Shown here: positions 7,738 through 15,463 of the stretch, piece after piece
How the letters are laid out: each line of letters opens with the position of its first letter
Numbering within the stretch: the stretch's first letter is position 1
From: JALQUL01 sp040382935
GTDB taxonomy: Bacteria > Pseudomonadota > Gammaproteobacteria > Burkholderiales > Burkholderiaceae_C
Assembly (NCBI GenBank): GCA_040382935.1
Contig: JBEIEP010000007.1
Coordinates: 18,868 to 82,867 of the forward strand
DNA length: 64,000 nucleotides
Direction: 5' to 3'
Notes under the pieces: model-generated
Databases searched by the model: none
What the model was told of the DNA's origin: nothing
The model's input: the letters and a program-made list of their open reading frames with translations, nothing else
Made by a program: the position numbers and the translations under genes

Positions 7738-8361
7738 TTGCGCACAAACATCTACGTTGATGGCTTCAACCTCTATTACGGTGCTTTACGGAAGACACCC
7801 TACCGATGGGTGAATTTAGAGGCTTTGTTTCAGTGCTTGGTGCCCAAGAATACACTTCAAGAAATCAAATACTTTACGGCTCTGGTGTCGGCTCGTCCCA
7901 ATGATCCCAATCAACCCCAGCGGCAGCAGCTTTACTTGCGCGCTTTGGCGACGCTGCCCAAGGTGTCTGTCCATCTTGGGCATTTTCTTGTCCATGAGGT
8001 CACTATGCCGTTGGTGGTTCCCCCGGGTCAGCCGCAACAATATGCTAGGGTAATCAAGACCGAGGAAAAGGGTTCAGATGTCAACTTGGCCACGCATCTT
8101 TTACACGATGCGCATATGGATCGCTTCGATGTCGCTGTAGTGGTTTCCAATGATTCAGATCTTCTTGGCCCAATCAAGATCGTGCGCAATGAGCTTGGCA
8201 AAAAAGTGGGTGTCTTAAACCCACAGAAGCACCCCAGCCGGGCTATCTTGCCCCACATCGATTTCATTAAACAAATTCGCTCGGGGGCTTTGGCTATGTC
8301 GCAGTTTCCGGATACCCTGCAAGACGGGACCGGGTACTTTACGAAACCTGCAAGCTGGTAG
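7738..8361 (+). CDS. NYN-domain (PIN-like) ribonuclease family protein
   Basis: I place the start at TTG 7738, giving a 207-residue protein opening MRTNIYVDGFNLYYGAL. This start has a GGAG at 7727-7730, and the family usually begins exactly here. The longer frame from 7657 would translate the leader hairpins. NYN domains are PIN-fold nucleases. The acidic residues expected at the metal site are visible: Asp in YVDGFN, Asp in EKGSDVNLATHLL and Asp in VVSNDSDLLGPI. The C-terminal IKQIRSGALAMSQFPDTLQD is probably an accessory strand-helix unit. The substrate is unknown. The gene stands alone behind its own promoter, at the left border of a toxin-antitoxin-rich region. Confidence 0.85.
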   Translation: MRTNIYVDGFNLYYGALRKTPYRWVNLEALFQCLVPKNTLQEIKYFTALVSARPNDPNQPQRQQLYLRALATLPKVSVHLGHFLVHEVTMPLVVPPGQPQQYARVIKTEEKGSDVNLATHLLHDAHMDRFDVAVVVSNDSDLLGPIKIVRNELGKKVGVLNPQKHPSRAILPHIDFIKQIRSGALAMSQFPDTLQDGTGYFTKPASW

Positions 8362-8441
8362 ATTGCGACCAAAGCTTAGCGGTTGGCGTTGGGGTGTTAA
8401 GGTGGGGAGCGTGTGAAGGGATACCTGCTGCAGCCACCCAA

Positions 8442-8717
8442 TCAAGCAGCTAAGCGCTCGATGCGGGGACGTTTTTGTTTTCCGGCTTGATACAAGTCGT
8501 ACTGCAATTGCATACCCGCCCAAAGCTCAGGACTGGTTCCAAACGCCAGGCCTAGGCGATACGCCATATCCGCAGAGATACCCGACGCGCCGGTCAAAAT
8601 ACGCGAGAGTGTGACCCGGTTAACCCCCATTTTGAGGGCGGCCTCGGTGACGGTGATAGGGCCCAGGTACTCTCTGACCAGTTCGCCAGGATGGGGTGGG
8701 TTGTGCATTCGACGCAT
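8442..8717 (-). CDS. higA: HigA-type antitoxin (XRE helix-turn-helix)
   Basis: This 91-residue protein has a start typical of HigA antitoxins (HNPPHPGELVREYL) and an XRE-type helix-turn-helix at about residues 22-45 (VTEAALKMGVNRVTLSRILTG). It neutralises the HigB mRNA interferase and represses the operon. It lies 8 bp downstream of higB on the same strand, giving the toxin-first order typical of higBA. It is complete and matches the usual length. Confidence 0.88.
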   Translation of the reverse strand: MRRMHNPPHPGELVREYLGPITVTEAALKMGVNRVTLSRILTGASGISADMAYRLGLAFGTSPELWAGMQLQYDLYQAGKQKRPRIERLAA

Positions 8718-8725
8718 GATTGACC

Positions 8726-9004
8726 TCAGTGATAGTCCAGATAATTTACAAGCACCGCGTCGTTGCCTTCAAAGGTAAAGACGACGCGCCAGTTGCCGTT
8801 GACGGTAATGGCCCAATGTCCTTTTAAGTCACCACGCAAGGGGTGCAATTTCCACCCGGGTGCCGACAAGTCTTCGGGCTTGAGTGCCTGATTCAAAGCC
8901 GCTAATTGCAGGCGCAATTTACCCGAATGAGCCGCCTGAATTCCAGACTTGCTGCCCGTTTCGAAAAATTGCTGAAGCCCTTTGTGGCGGAAACTTTTAA
9001 TCAT
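8726..9004 (-). CDS. higB: HigB/RelE-superfamily toxin
   Basis: The likely start is the ATG at 9004, giving a 92-residue protein that begins MIKSFRHKGLQQFF, the usual HigB opening. An in-frame ATG at 9034 would add ten residues but lies within the operator. HigB is a RelE-fold mRNA interferase that cuts translated mRNA on the ribosome. The basic KLHPLRGDLKGHWAITVNGNWRVVF core contains the conserved region of the active site. The gene is followed immediately by higA. Confidence 0.88.
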   Translation of the reverse strand: MIKSFRHKGLQQFFETGSKSGIQAAHSGKLRLQLAALNQALKPEDLSAPGWKLHPLRGDLKGHWAITVNGNWRVVFTFEGNDAVLVNYLDYH

Positions 9005-9021
9005 CTGTGCGGATTGTAGCG

Positions 9022-9040
9022 TGTAGTGTTTCACACTACA
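9022..9040. promoter_or_regulatory. Operator of the higBA module
   Basis: TGTAGTGT and ACACTACA form a perfect 8-bp inverted repeat with a three-base spacer, 18 bp upstream of the chosen higB start. Its position fits autorepression by HigA or the HigBA complex. Confidence 0.6.
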
Positions 9041-9132
9041 AATGGGGAATTTTTCTCGGGATTGTTGATTCGCTTAAAAGGTGGGAGTCGGCCGAAGCGT
9101 TAAACTGATGATGGCTCGCCACGGTCTTGCAA

Positions 9133-9201
9133 ATGCACGGAACGCAAGATCTGGGCAAAGGACTTGAAGCCGCCATTAAACGCCAGCTTGGCTTGAAGTA
9201 A
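9133..9201 (+). pseudogene. Possible C-terminal stub of a HicA toxin gene
   Basis: Twenty-two codons (MHGTQDLGKGLEAAIKRQLG...) end in TAA at 9199-9201, 12 bp before the hicB start. Basic helices of this kind at the C-terminus and this spacing fit hicA upstream of hicB, but the catalytic histidine and dsRNA-binding fold are absent. The reading frame is closed by TGA just upstream. The assignment rests mainly on position. Confidence 0.4.
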
Positions 9202-9213
9202 GGAACCATCAAA

Positions 9214-9633
9214 ATGTTTAATTACCCCGTAACACTGACACCCGACGACAATGGGACTGTCCTTGTCACCTTTGTGGATGTGCCTGAGGCGATCACCTTT
9301 GGTGCCGATGAAGACGAGGCGCTGCTTCAAGCCGTGGACGCCCTAGAGAGTGGGTTGGCGTTTTATGTGGATGACCGCAAGCCCTTGCCCCTACCCAGCA
9401 AGCCCAAAAAAGGACAAAAAACCGTAAGCCCTTCGGCTTTGGAGTGCGGCAAGCTTGGCGTCTATCAAGCCATGACAGAGCAGGGCATCAAAAAAGCCGA
9501 ACTTGCCCGTCGTTTGGGGTGGCACATGCCACAAGTAGACCGCCTATTTGACCTGCGCCATGCGTCAAAACTTGACCAGATTGAGGCGGCCGCAAATGTG
9601 CTGGGCAAACAGGTTCACCTTCAAATTGCCTGA
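9214..9633 (+). CDS. hicB: HicB-family antitoxin
   Basis: This 139-residue protein has an N-terminal partial RNase-H-like HicB fold (MFNYPVTLTPDDNGTVLVTFVDVPEAITFG, then a DALESGLAFYV helix) at about residues 1-60. A Pro/Lys-rich linker precedes a C-terminal helix-turn-helix near residues 90-115 (GIKKAELARRLGWHMPQVDRLFD). HicB normally binds and blocks the HicA ribonuclease and represses the operon. Only a 22-codon possible HicA remnant lies upstream, so this antitoxin appears to be an orphan here. Confidence 0.85.
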   Translation: MFNYPVTLTPDDNGTVLVTFVDVPEAITFGADEDEALLQAVDALESGLAFYVDDRKPLPLPSKPKKGQKTVSPSALECGKLGVYQAMTEQGIKKAELARRLGWHMPQVDRLFDLRHASKLDQIEAAANVLGKQVHLQIA

Positions 9634-9684
9634 TTGCTTGACCGGCTCTTGCATTGGGTATCAATAGTTGCATTATCTTAGAAA

Positions 9685-9701
9685 GTAGCTAACATAGCTA
9701 C
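9685..9701. promoter_or_regulatory. Palindromic operator of the Phd-type antitoxin gene
   Basis: GTAGCT and AGCTAC form a perfect inverted repeat around AACAT, 20 bp before the ATG of the antitoxin gene. This is the expected place for autorepression by a Phd/YefM dimer. Confidence 0.5.
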
Positions 9702-9721
9702 ATAATCTTGGAGTTCTACCC

Positions 9722-9997
9722 ATGCTCACCCTTGCGTCTGTCCACGCCCAAAACAACTTTGGCACCCTCATTGACCATGCCCAGCGTGAAATGGTGACTG
9801 TTACGCGTCGTGGGCGCGTCGCTGCATATGTGATGTCGCCGCAGGTGTTAGAGGATTACCTTGAAGGCTTCCTAGCCACGCAAGCGGAAAAGACTGGTTT
9901 TGCCACCCCTGAAGAAACCCAAGCCTTGGTAAACGTGTTGGGTACATCCCCCAAAAAAACGCCGAAGACCCCAAAGGCATCCCCGGCGAAGCGCTAG
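9722..9997 (+). CDS. Phd/YefM-family antitoxin, no adjacent toxin
   Basis: This 91-residue protein has a Phd/YefM N-terminal DNA-binding domain (FGTLIDHAQREMVTVTRRGRVAAYVMSPQVLEDYLEG, about residues 13-50), followed by a short helix and a Lys/Pro-rich tail in place of a clear toxin-binding segment. Such proteins neutralise RelE, Doc or PIN-type toxins and repress their operon. No toxin gene follows: the next 150 bp hold an argG fragment. It may be a solitary regulator or the survivor of a module cut by the restriction-cassette insertion. Confidence 0.8.
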   Translation: MLTLASVHAQNNFGTLIDHAQREMVTVTRRGRVAAYVMSPQVLEDYLEGFLATQAEKTGFATPEETQALVNVLGTSPKKTPKTPKASPAKR

Positions 9998-10015
9998 CGC
10001 CGCCTCCCCACCAAG

Positions 10016-10103
10016 CCTACTTCCCCAACTGCGGCAAGCTACTCCCATCCCCCAAGTGCAACAACCCCGCGTCGGTGTAAATCCCCAGTTTGGCGCGGGT
10101 GTC
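10016..10103 (-). repeat. Duplicated 3' end of argG (left direct repeat)
   Basis: These 88 bp match the 3' end of argG at 15464-15551 with four differences and in the same orientation. On the minus strand the copy still encodes the last 27 argG codons (TRAKLGIYTDAGLLHLGDG and onward) and a stop. It sits exactly to the left of the restriction-modification cassette, with the intact argG end exactly to the right. This suggests target duplication or recombination at argG when the cassette arrived. Confidence 0.85.
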
Positions 10104-10124
10104 TGGAAATCCTGCTACAGTGGA

Positions 10125-10137
10125 TACACATTGTGTA
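10125..10137. promoter_or_regulatory. Palindrome upstream of the RHH gene
   Basis: TACACATTGTGTA is a perfect inverted repeat around a single T, 14 bp before the start of the RHH-like gene. It is a likely operator for that protein and so perhaps for the whole downstream cassette. Confidence 0.45.
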
Positions 10138-10151
10138 CCTAAAGGGAAGCC

Positions 10152-10400
10152 ATGAAAGATGCAGGAATGCGCATCCGTGTTGAGCCTGAATTGCGGGAGG
10201 CGTTTGTCTCGGCCTGTCGAGAACAAGACCTGCCCGCCGCGCAGGTGTTGCGTGGTTTCATGAAGGAGTACGTGCGCAAATACCAAGGCTCCAAAAGAGC
10301 CACACCAACCACAGCCAAAACAGAGGGCTCAAAGGTGCCTTCTCAAGTCTCAAAGCCCGAGGCCAAGGCCACGAGCAAAGCACTACCCCAGCCAAACTAA
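10152..10400 (+). CDS. Small ribbon-helix-helix-like DNA-binding protein
   Basis: This 82-residue protein has an N-terminal stretch (MRIRVEPELREAFVSACREQ, then LPAAQVLRGFMKEYVRKYQ) with the strand-helix-helix spacing of MetJ/Arc-type RHH proteins, followed by a Lys/Thr/Ser-rich tail. Antitoxins of the RelB/DinJ type and plasmid regulators have this form. It is the first gene of the cassette, 14 bp ahead of mod, and lies just behind a palindrome. It is therefore a reasonable candidate for the autoregulator that controls restriction-modification expression. The function is not proven by sequence. Confidence 0.6.
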   Translation: MKDAGMRIRVEPELREAFVSACREQDLPAAQVLRGFMKEYVRKYQGSKRATPTTAKTEGSKVPSQVSKPEAKATSKALPQPN

Positions 10401-10414
10401 AAGACGACAAAACG

Positions 10415-12109
10415 ATGCCGACACTTCACTGGGTAGGAAAAGACAAAGTGGTGAACCACCACCACGACGTGCCGTTTCGCTTGCTGGACAAGCAATACAC
10501 CTTCACGGCCAACGAGGGCGCACCAGCCAATTCCACCGGCAACCGCATCATTCATGGCGACAACCTAGAGGCCTTGAAAAGCCTGTTGCCTGAATTTGAA
10601 GGCAAGGTGAACTGCATCTACATCGACCCGCCCTACAACACAGGCAACGAAAGCTGGGTGTACAACGACAACGTGAACGACCCTAAGATCAAGAAGTGGC
10701 TGGGGCAAGTGGTGGGCAAGGAAGGCGAAGATTTAAGCCGCCACGACAAGTGGCTGTGCATGATGTACCCGCGTTTGAAATTGCTGCATCGCCTGCTGGC
10801 GGACGATGGGGTGATGTTTGTTTCAATTGATGACAATGAAGAACACTCATTGCGTGGAGCGCTTGATGAAATTTTTGGAAGAGCAAATTTTCTGGCAAAC
10901 GTCATATGGCAAAAACGAACCTCACCAGATGCACGCCTAAATATTAGCGACGCACACGAGTACGTGATTTGCTATGCGAAGCAAGCGGCACTTACGATTA
11001 TTAGAAAAATACCTCAATCAGAAAAGCAACTTGGGAATTTCAAAAATCCAGACAACGATGCACGAGGGGCTTGGGCATCGACGGATTTTTCTGCACAGGG
11101 TTTTCGGCCAAACCAAATGTATGAAATAACCACGCCATCTGGCAGAGTGGTTGCGCCACCCAAAGGAAACTGTTGGAAGAACACCGAGGATATTTTTAAA
11201 AGTCTTGTTGCGGACAATCGTGTCTGGTTTGGCAAAAACGGGGACGGCGTTCCTCGAAGAAAAACGTTTTTATCTGAATCGGAAGGTGTATCAGTTTGGA
11301 CTTGGTGGGGCAACGACGAGGTAGGCCACTCACAAGAAGCGAAAAAAGAAATTAAGGAAATTTTGCCAGATAGCAGCGATGTATTTGATACGCCCAAACC
11401 AGTCCGACTAATCGAGAGAATTTTACAGATCGCCACGCACCCTGAAGCGTTAATACTAGATTCCTTCGCCGGCTCAGGCACCACCGCTCACGCAGTCTTA
11501 AAACTCAACGCCCAAGACGGCGGCAACCGCCGTTTCATTCTGTGCGAAATGATGGACTACGCCGAAACCATTACCGCCGAGCGGGTGCGCCGCGTCATCA
11601 ATGGTTATGGCGAAGGCACCAAGATGGTAGCAGGCACGGGAGGCGCTTTTGATTACTACACCGTGGGCGCGGCCCTGTTCAACCCAGACAAGAACCTGAA
11701 CGAAGAGGTGGGCGAGGCTGCCATACGTCGCTACGTGGCCTATACCGAAGGTATATCTAAATTCACCGAAGGTATATCCAAGTTCGCCGAAAGCATCCCC
11801 ACCACGCAGCAATGTGGTACCGACAGTCCCGTGAGCCAAGTCAGCAAATACGCGCTGGGCGCCAGCGATACAGCGCTATGGCTTTTCTACTACGAGCGCG
11901 ACCGTGTGACCACGCTGAACCTGGATTTTCTCGCCAGCCTGAACATCAAAGCGTTGCTGGAGGGCGACACCAAAGGAGGCACCAAGACCAAACGCAAGCG
12001 TCCCGAACACTTTATTGTCTATGCTGACAAGTGTGCCTTGGACAAAGAATTTTTAACCCAGCACGGCATTACGTTCAAGCGCATCCCGCGTGACATCACG
12101 CGCTTTTAA
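10415..12109 (+). CDS. mod: Type III restriction-modification methyltransferase (Mod)
   Basis: This 564-residue N6-adenine DNA methyltransferase has DPPY (residues 71-74, IYIDPPYNTGN) before the SAM-binding FAGSGTT (near 350), so it belongs to the beta class typical of type III Mod subunits. Mod also supplies the target recognition domain for the Res subunit. The segment between the motifs (about residues 135-345) is visibly more AT-rich than either flank, which suggests an exchanged recognition domain. A 21-bp tandem repeat duplicates TEGISKF near residues 444-457. The gene follows the RHH protein at 14 bp and is followed 11 bp later by DUF4160. Confidence 0.92.
   Translation: MPTLHWVGKDKVVNHHHDVPFRLLDKQYTFTANEGAPANSTGNRIIHGDNLEALKSLLPEFEGKVNCIYIDPPYNTGNESWVYNDNVNDPKIKKWLGQVVGKEGEDLSRHDKWLCMMYPRLKLLHRLLADDGVMFVSIDDNEEHSLRGALDEIFGRANFLANVIWQKRTSPDARLNISDAHEYVICYAKQAALTIIRKIPQSEKQLGNFKNPDNDARGAWASTDFSAQGFRPNQMYEITTPSGRVVAPPKGNCWKNTEDIFKSLVADNRVWFGKNGDGVPRRKTFLSESEGVSVWTWWGNDEVGHSQEAKKEIKEILPDSSDVFDTPKPVRLIERILQIATHPEALILDSFAGSGTTAHAVLKLNAQDGGNRRFILCEMMDYAETITAERVRRVINGYGEGTKMVAGTGGAFDYYTVGAALFNPDKNLNEEVGEAAIRRYVAYTEGISKFTEGISKFAESIPTTQQCGTDSPVSQVSKYALGASDTALWLFYYERDRVTTLNLDFLASLNIKALLEGDTKGGTKTKRKRPEHFIVYADKCALDKEFLTQHGITFKRIPRDITRF
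11744..11785 (+). repeat. 21-bp tandem duplication inside mod
   Basis: Two consecutive copies of seven codons (TEGISKF) differ at two third-codon positions, and a third partial unit (AESI) follows. The repeat keeps the frame. It is therefore a length polymorphism candidate and not an on/off phase switch. Confidence 0.8.
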
Positions 12110-12120
12110 GGGGGGTCATC

Positions 12121-12378
12121 ATGCCAGTCATCAGTCGTGTTTTGGGCATCATTATTTCCATGTACTGGAATGACCATGCCCCTGCGCACTTTCACGCCAA
12201 ATATGGTGACTTTGAAATCACGGTAGAAATTGAAAGCGGCATTGTGGAGGGCAAATTTCCGCCGCGTGCGCTCAAACACGTCATGGAGTGGTACGGCCTG
12301 CACAAGGACGAACTCGCACAAGACTGGGAATTGTGCCGACAAGCCCAGCAACCCCGCCCTATTCAACCCTTGGAATAA
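12121..12378 (+). CDS. DUF4160 family protein
   Basis: This 85-residue protein has the family signature MPVISRVLGIIISMYWNDHAPAHFHAKYG, followed by a basic-acidic strand pair and FPPRALKHVMEWYGLHKDEL. DUF4160 genes commonly sit beside DUF2442 genes, and such pairs have been suggested to be toxin-antitoxin-like. The activity is unknown; the conserved His/Asp residues around HAPAHFHA invite the idea of a nuclease or metal site. Here the pair lies between mod and res of a type III system, on the same strand with short gaps. Confidence 0.82.
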   Translation: MPVISRVLGIIISMYWNDHAPAHFHAKYGDFEITVEIESGIVEGKFPPRALKHVMEWYGLHKDELAQDWELCRQAQQPRPIQPLE

Positions 12379-12392
12379 CCAGGAGTAAAACC

Positions 12393-12746
12393 ATGATTTT
12401 GCGTACACACGTCGCCGAAAACGGCTCCGAAGTTCCCGCGTCCACTTCGTTTCTGCACATCACAAAAGTCAACTACCTGTCGGACTACAAACTCAGTGTG
12501 TCGTTCAACAACGGCGAGAGCGGCGTGGCGGACTTGTCCAGCGTGGTTCGCAACGGGGTCTTCAAGGCTTTGGAGCCGCAAGAGAAATTTGCCCAAGTTG
12601 AAATCGACGAAGAGCTGGAAACCATTGTGTGGCCAGGTGGATTGGACTTGGCCCCAGAGTTTGTGTATTTTCAAGCGTTCAAGGACCACCCCCCACAGAC
12701 GGCTCAATTCCAGAATCAGTTCAAGGCGTGGGGGTATGTCTCGTAA
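12393..12746 (+). CDS. DUF2442 family protein
   Basis: I place the start at ATG 12393, which has a CAGGAG ribosome binding site; the frame is open further upstream, but that would overlap DUF4160. The 117-residue protein has the DUF2442 core (KVNYLSDYKLSVSFNNGESGVADLS, then a strand ending IVWPGGLDLAPEFVY). DUF2442 proteins pair with DUF4160 proteins and are the likely partner or antidote in such modules. The stop codon is directly followed by the ATG of res, so the two are translationally coupled. Confidence 0.8.
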   Translation: MILRTHVAENGSEVPASTSFLHITKVNYLSDYKLSVSFNNGESGVADLSSVVRNGVFKALEPQEKFAQVEIDEELETIVWPGGLDLAPEFVYFQAFKDHPPQTAQFQNQFKAWGYVS

Positions 12747-15455
12747 ATGGAACTCAAAGACTACCAGAGCACGGTGCTCACCGACCTGAGCACCTACCTG
12801 CAAACCCTGCTGGACTACAAAGGCCATTTAGGCAAAGCATTCACCGCCTACTGGAAAAACCGTGGTGTACTGAACCAAGCGTACAAAAACAATGTGCAAG
12901 AAGTACCCCACGTATGCGTTAAGGTACCCACGGCAGGGGGCAAGACCTTCATTGCGGTCAACGCCTTGGAGCGCGTGTTCACCGCCTTTGCCGAGTACAA
13001 CCCCAGCAAACCAAAGTTTGTGGTGTGGCTGGTGCCCTCACTCACCATTCTTGAGCAAACGGTAAAAAACTTGGCCAATACCAATCACCCCTACCGTCAA
13101 CGACTGAACGACCTGTTCCAAGGCCGCGTGCAGGTGTACGAAAAAGCCGATGTATTGCAGGGGGCGGGGTTCAACTTTGATGCGGTGCGCGAACAGTTGT
13201 CGGTGGTGGTGATGTCGTTTGATTCGCTCAAAGCCACCAACAAAGAGAACCGCAAGGCGTACCAAGAGAACGGCTACTTGGCTTCGTTTTTGAACGACAA
13301 CACGCACGACGCGGTGTTGCTTCCCGATTACGACAAGTCATCATTGATCAATGTGATTCGCACGCTAAACCCCGTAGTGGTGGTGGACGAGAGCCACAAC
13401 GCCGAGAGCACTTTGTCGGTGGACATGCTGCGCAACCTCAACCCGAGTTTCATTTTTGACCTGACGGCCACGCCAAAGGACAACAGCAACATCATCAGCT
13501 ATGTAGACGCGCTGCGCCTTAAAAAACAAAACATGGTGAAGTTGCCCGTGATTGTGGCCAACCAGCGCAGCCAAGAAGACGTGATCATGGCCGCGCTGAA
13601 TATGCGCCGCCAGCTGGAGGTATTGGCCGACAAGGCAGAGGCCAACGGCGGTGGCTACATACGCCCGATTGTGTTGTTCCAAGCCGAACCCAAAAGCCGC
13701 GACGACAACACCACGTTTGAAAAGGTCAAACTGGTGTTGCTTGGCCTGAATATCCCGCCCGAACACATTGCGATCAAGACCGCCAATGTGAATGAGTTGA
13801 AAGGCGTGGACTTGCTGGATCGCCATTGCCAGATTCGATACATCATTACCGTCAACGCTTTGAGGGAGGGCTGGGACTGCCCCTTTGCCTATGTGTTGGC
13901 AACACTGGCGAACAAATCCTCAGTGGTCGATGTGACACAGATTTTGGGACGAGTGTTGCGTATGCCCTACCAGCGCAAGCACAGCGCCGAATTGTTGAAC
14001 CTGAGTTATGTGTTCACGGCATCCAGCCAGTTTCAGAGCACACTGAACCAAGTGGTGGCGGGTTTGAACAAGGCGGGTTTTTCCAAACGCGATTACCGTG
14101 AGGTGGACTTATCAACCATACCAGTCGCCACGGACACGGGCGCAACAGATTCTGGCCAAGGGGAATTATTGGCAGAGAGTCCGCCGCCCGCATACCTTGG
14201 CGCTGACGAGGACGAAGTGTTGGTGGACACCACCCAACTCAATCCGAACTGGGAGGCAGAGGCTGTGCAAAATGCCGAAAGCGCAGGCGGTAGCGCCAAT
14301 CACTATGCTGCGCCAGTGGGTGAATCGTCGGTAATTGAAAGCATCAAAGCGCAGGCCGTCCGTGAGGCACAGGAATTTGAAAAACAAGCCGCGCAGACTT
14401 CAGGGAACAGTTGCCCAGAAGAACTAAAGGCAGACATGAACGAACACAAGATGAAGCCGATGTTTGAAGCATCGGTACAGGCCATAAAGCTGCCGCAATT
14501 TTTTCTCAAGCTGCCCTCAGAGGGCGGCTTCTTTGAAGCCAGCGATGAATGGCACAAACTTGCCAAAGAAAATTTGTTGACTGATTTTGTCCTCGCCAAT
14601 CTGGATGCCACGATCAACTTTTCTGCCATTGATGCAGACGTGTATTCCGTCGATGCGGAAGACATTGGCAAGGGCGAGAGCGCCCCCGCCTTCAAGGTAG
14701 TCAAGAAGGCCGAGAAGGAAAAACTCAATCACATCATCAAGAGTCAGCCACCCTCAGGGCAGGTGACATCCATCGTGGCGCGTTTGTTCAGCCTCATCGG
14801 CAAGAACAGCTTCTACCCCATCGAGGACAACGACATCAAGAAGTACCTCACGCGCATCGTGGAGGTAATGAGTGCCGAGCAACGCGCCGACTGCCTGGAA
14901 CGCGACTACGCCTATGTGAAGGCCATCAAGGAAAAAATTCAGGGCTTGGCAAACGAGTTTGCAGCCAAAGAGTTCAACCATTGGCTGTCCACGCAGAAGC
15001 TGAAGTTACAGCCCAGCTTCTCGCTACCCGCAAGCATTGCACCCAGCGACAACGCGCCTGCCATTATCAAAAGTCTGTATGTCACCGAGCGTGGTATGAA
15101 TGGACTGGAAGCCCCTGTCATTGGCAAGGTGGCGCAGCTTGAAAACGTGGTGTGGTGGCATTGCAACTTGGAACGAAGCAAGGGTTTTTGCATCAATGGC
15201 TTTGTCAACCATTACCCCGACTTCATTGTCCTGACCACCAACAAAAACATTGTGGTCATTGAAACCAAAGGCGACGACCGCGACAACTCCAACTCAAAAG
15301 ACAAATTGAAGCTGGGGAAACTCTGGGAATCGCAAGCCAACCAAATCGCGCATGAGACAGGCTACCGCTATCACTACATGATGGTGTTTGAAAACAACCC
15401 GATTGACGGGGCTTTGGTGGTGGGGGATGTATTGAAGTTGGTGGGGAACTTGTAA
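12747..15455 (+). CDS. res: Type III restriction endonuclease subunit (Res)
   Basis: This 902-residue SF2 helicase-nuclease has Walker A PTAGGKT at residues 61-67, a DESH Walker B at 214-217 and DLTATP motif III at 238-243. Helicase motif VI is near TQILGRVLRMPYQRK. The C-terminal endonuclease core has the PD-(D/E)xK signature: PDF at 824-826 and ETKG at 839-842. With Mod it cuts DNA carrying two unmethylated, oppositely oriented sites. All motifs are intact and the length is in the family range, so the system looks functional. The gene ends 9 bp before the native argG 3' end. Confidence 0.92.
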   Translation: MELKDYQSTVLTDLSTYLQTLLDYKGHLGKAFTAYWKNRGVLNQAYKNNVQEVPHVCVKVPTAGGKTFIAVNALERVFTAFAEYNPSKPKFVVWLVPSLTILEQTVKNLANTNHPYRQRLNDLFQGRVQVYEKADVLQGAGFNFDAVREQLSVVVMSFDSLKATNKENRKAYQENGYLASFLNDNTHDAVLLPDYDKSSLINVIRTLNPVVVVDESHNAESTLSVDMLRNLNPSFIFDLTATPKDNSNIISYVDALRLKKQNMVKLPVIVANQRSQEDVIMAALNMRRQLEVLADKAEANGGGYIRPIVLFQAEPKSRDDNTTFEKVKLVLLGLNIPPEHIAIKTANVNELKGVDLLDRHCQIRYIITVNALREGWDCPFAYVLATLANKSSVVDVTQILGRVLRMPYQRKHSAELLNLSYVFTASSQFQSTLNQVVAGLNKAGFSKRDYREVDLSTIPVATDTGATDSGQGELLAESPPPAYLGADEDEVLVDTTQLNPNWEAEAVQNAESAGGSANHYAAPVGESSVIESIKAQAVREAQEFEKQAAQTSGNSCPEELKADMNEHKMKPMFEASVQAIKLPQFFLKLPSEGGFFEASDEWHKLAKENLLTDFVLANLDATINFSAIDADVYSVDAEDIGKGESAPAFKVVKKAEKEKLNHIIKSQPPSGQVTSIVARLFSLIGKNSFYPIEDNDIKKYLTRIVEVMSAEQRADCLERDYAYVKAIKEKIQGLANEFAAKEFNHWLSTQKLKLQPSFSLPASIAPSDNAPAIIKSLYVTERGMNGLEAPVIGKVAQLENVVWWHCNLERSKGFCINGFVNHYPDFIVLTTNKNIVVIETKGDDRDNSNSKDKLKLGKLWESQANQIAHETGYRYHYMMVFENNPIDGALVVGDVLKLVGNL

Positions 15456-15463
15456 GATTTGCG

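Noticed and set aside
10017..10286. Minus-strand frame of 89 codons considered as a separate gene
   Set aside because: Its C-terminal 27 residues are the argG fossil and the rest is antisense to the RHH gene.
11744..11785. Phase-variation switch in mod
   Set aside because: The repeat unit is a multiple of three, so copy changes do not alter the frame.
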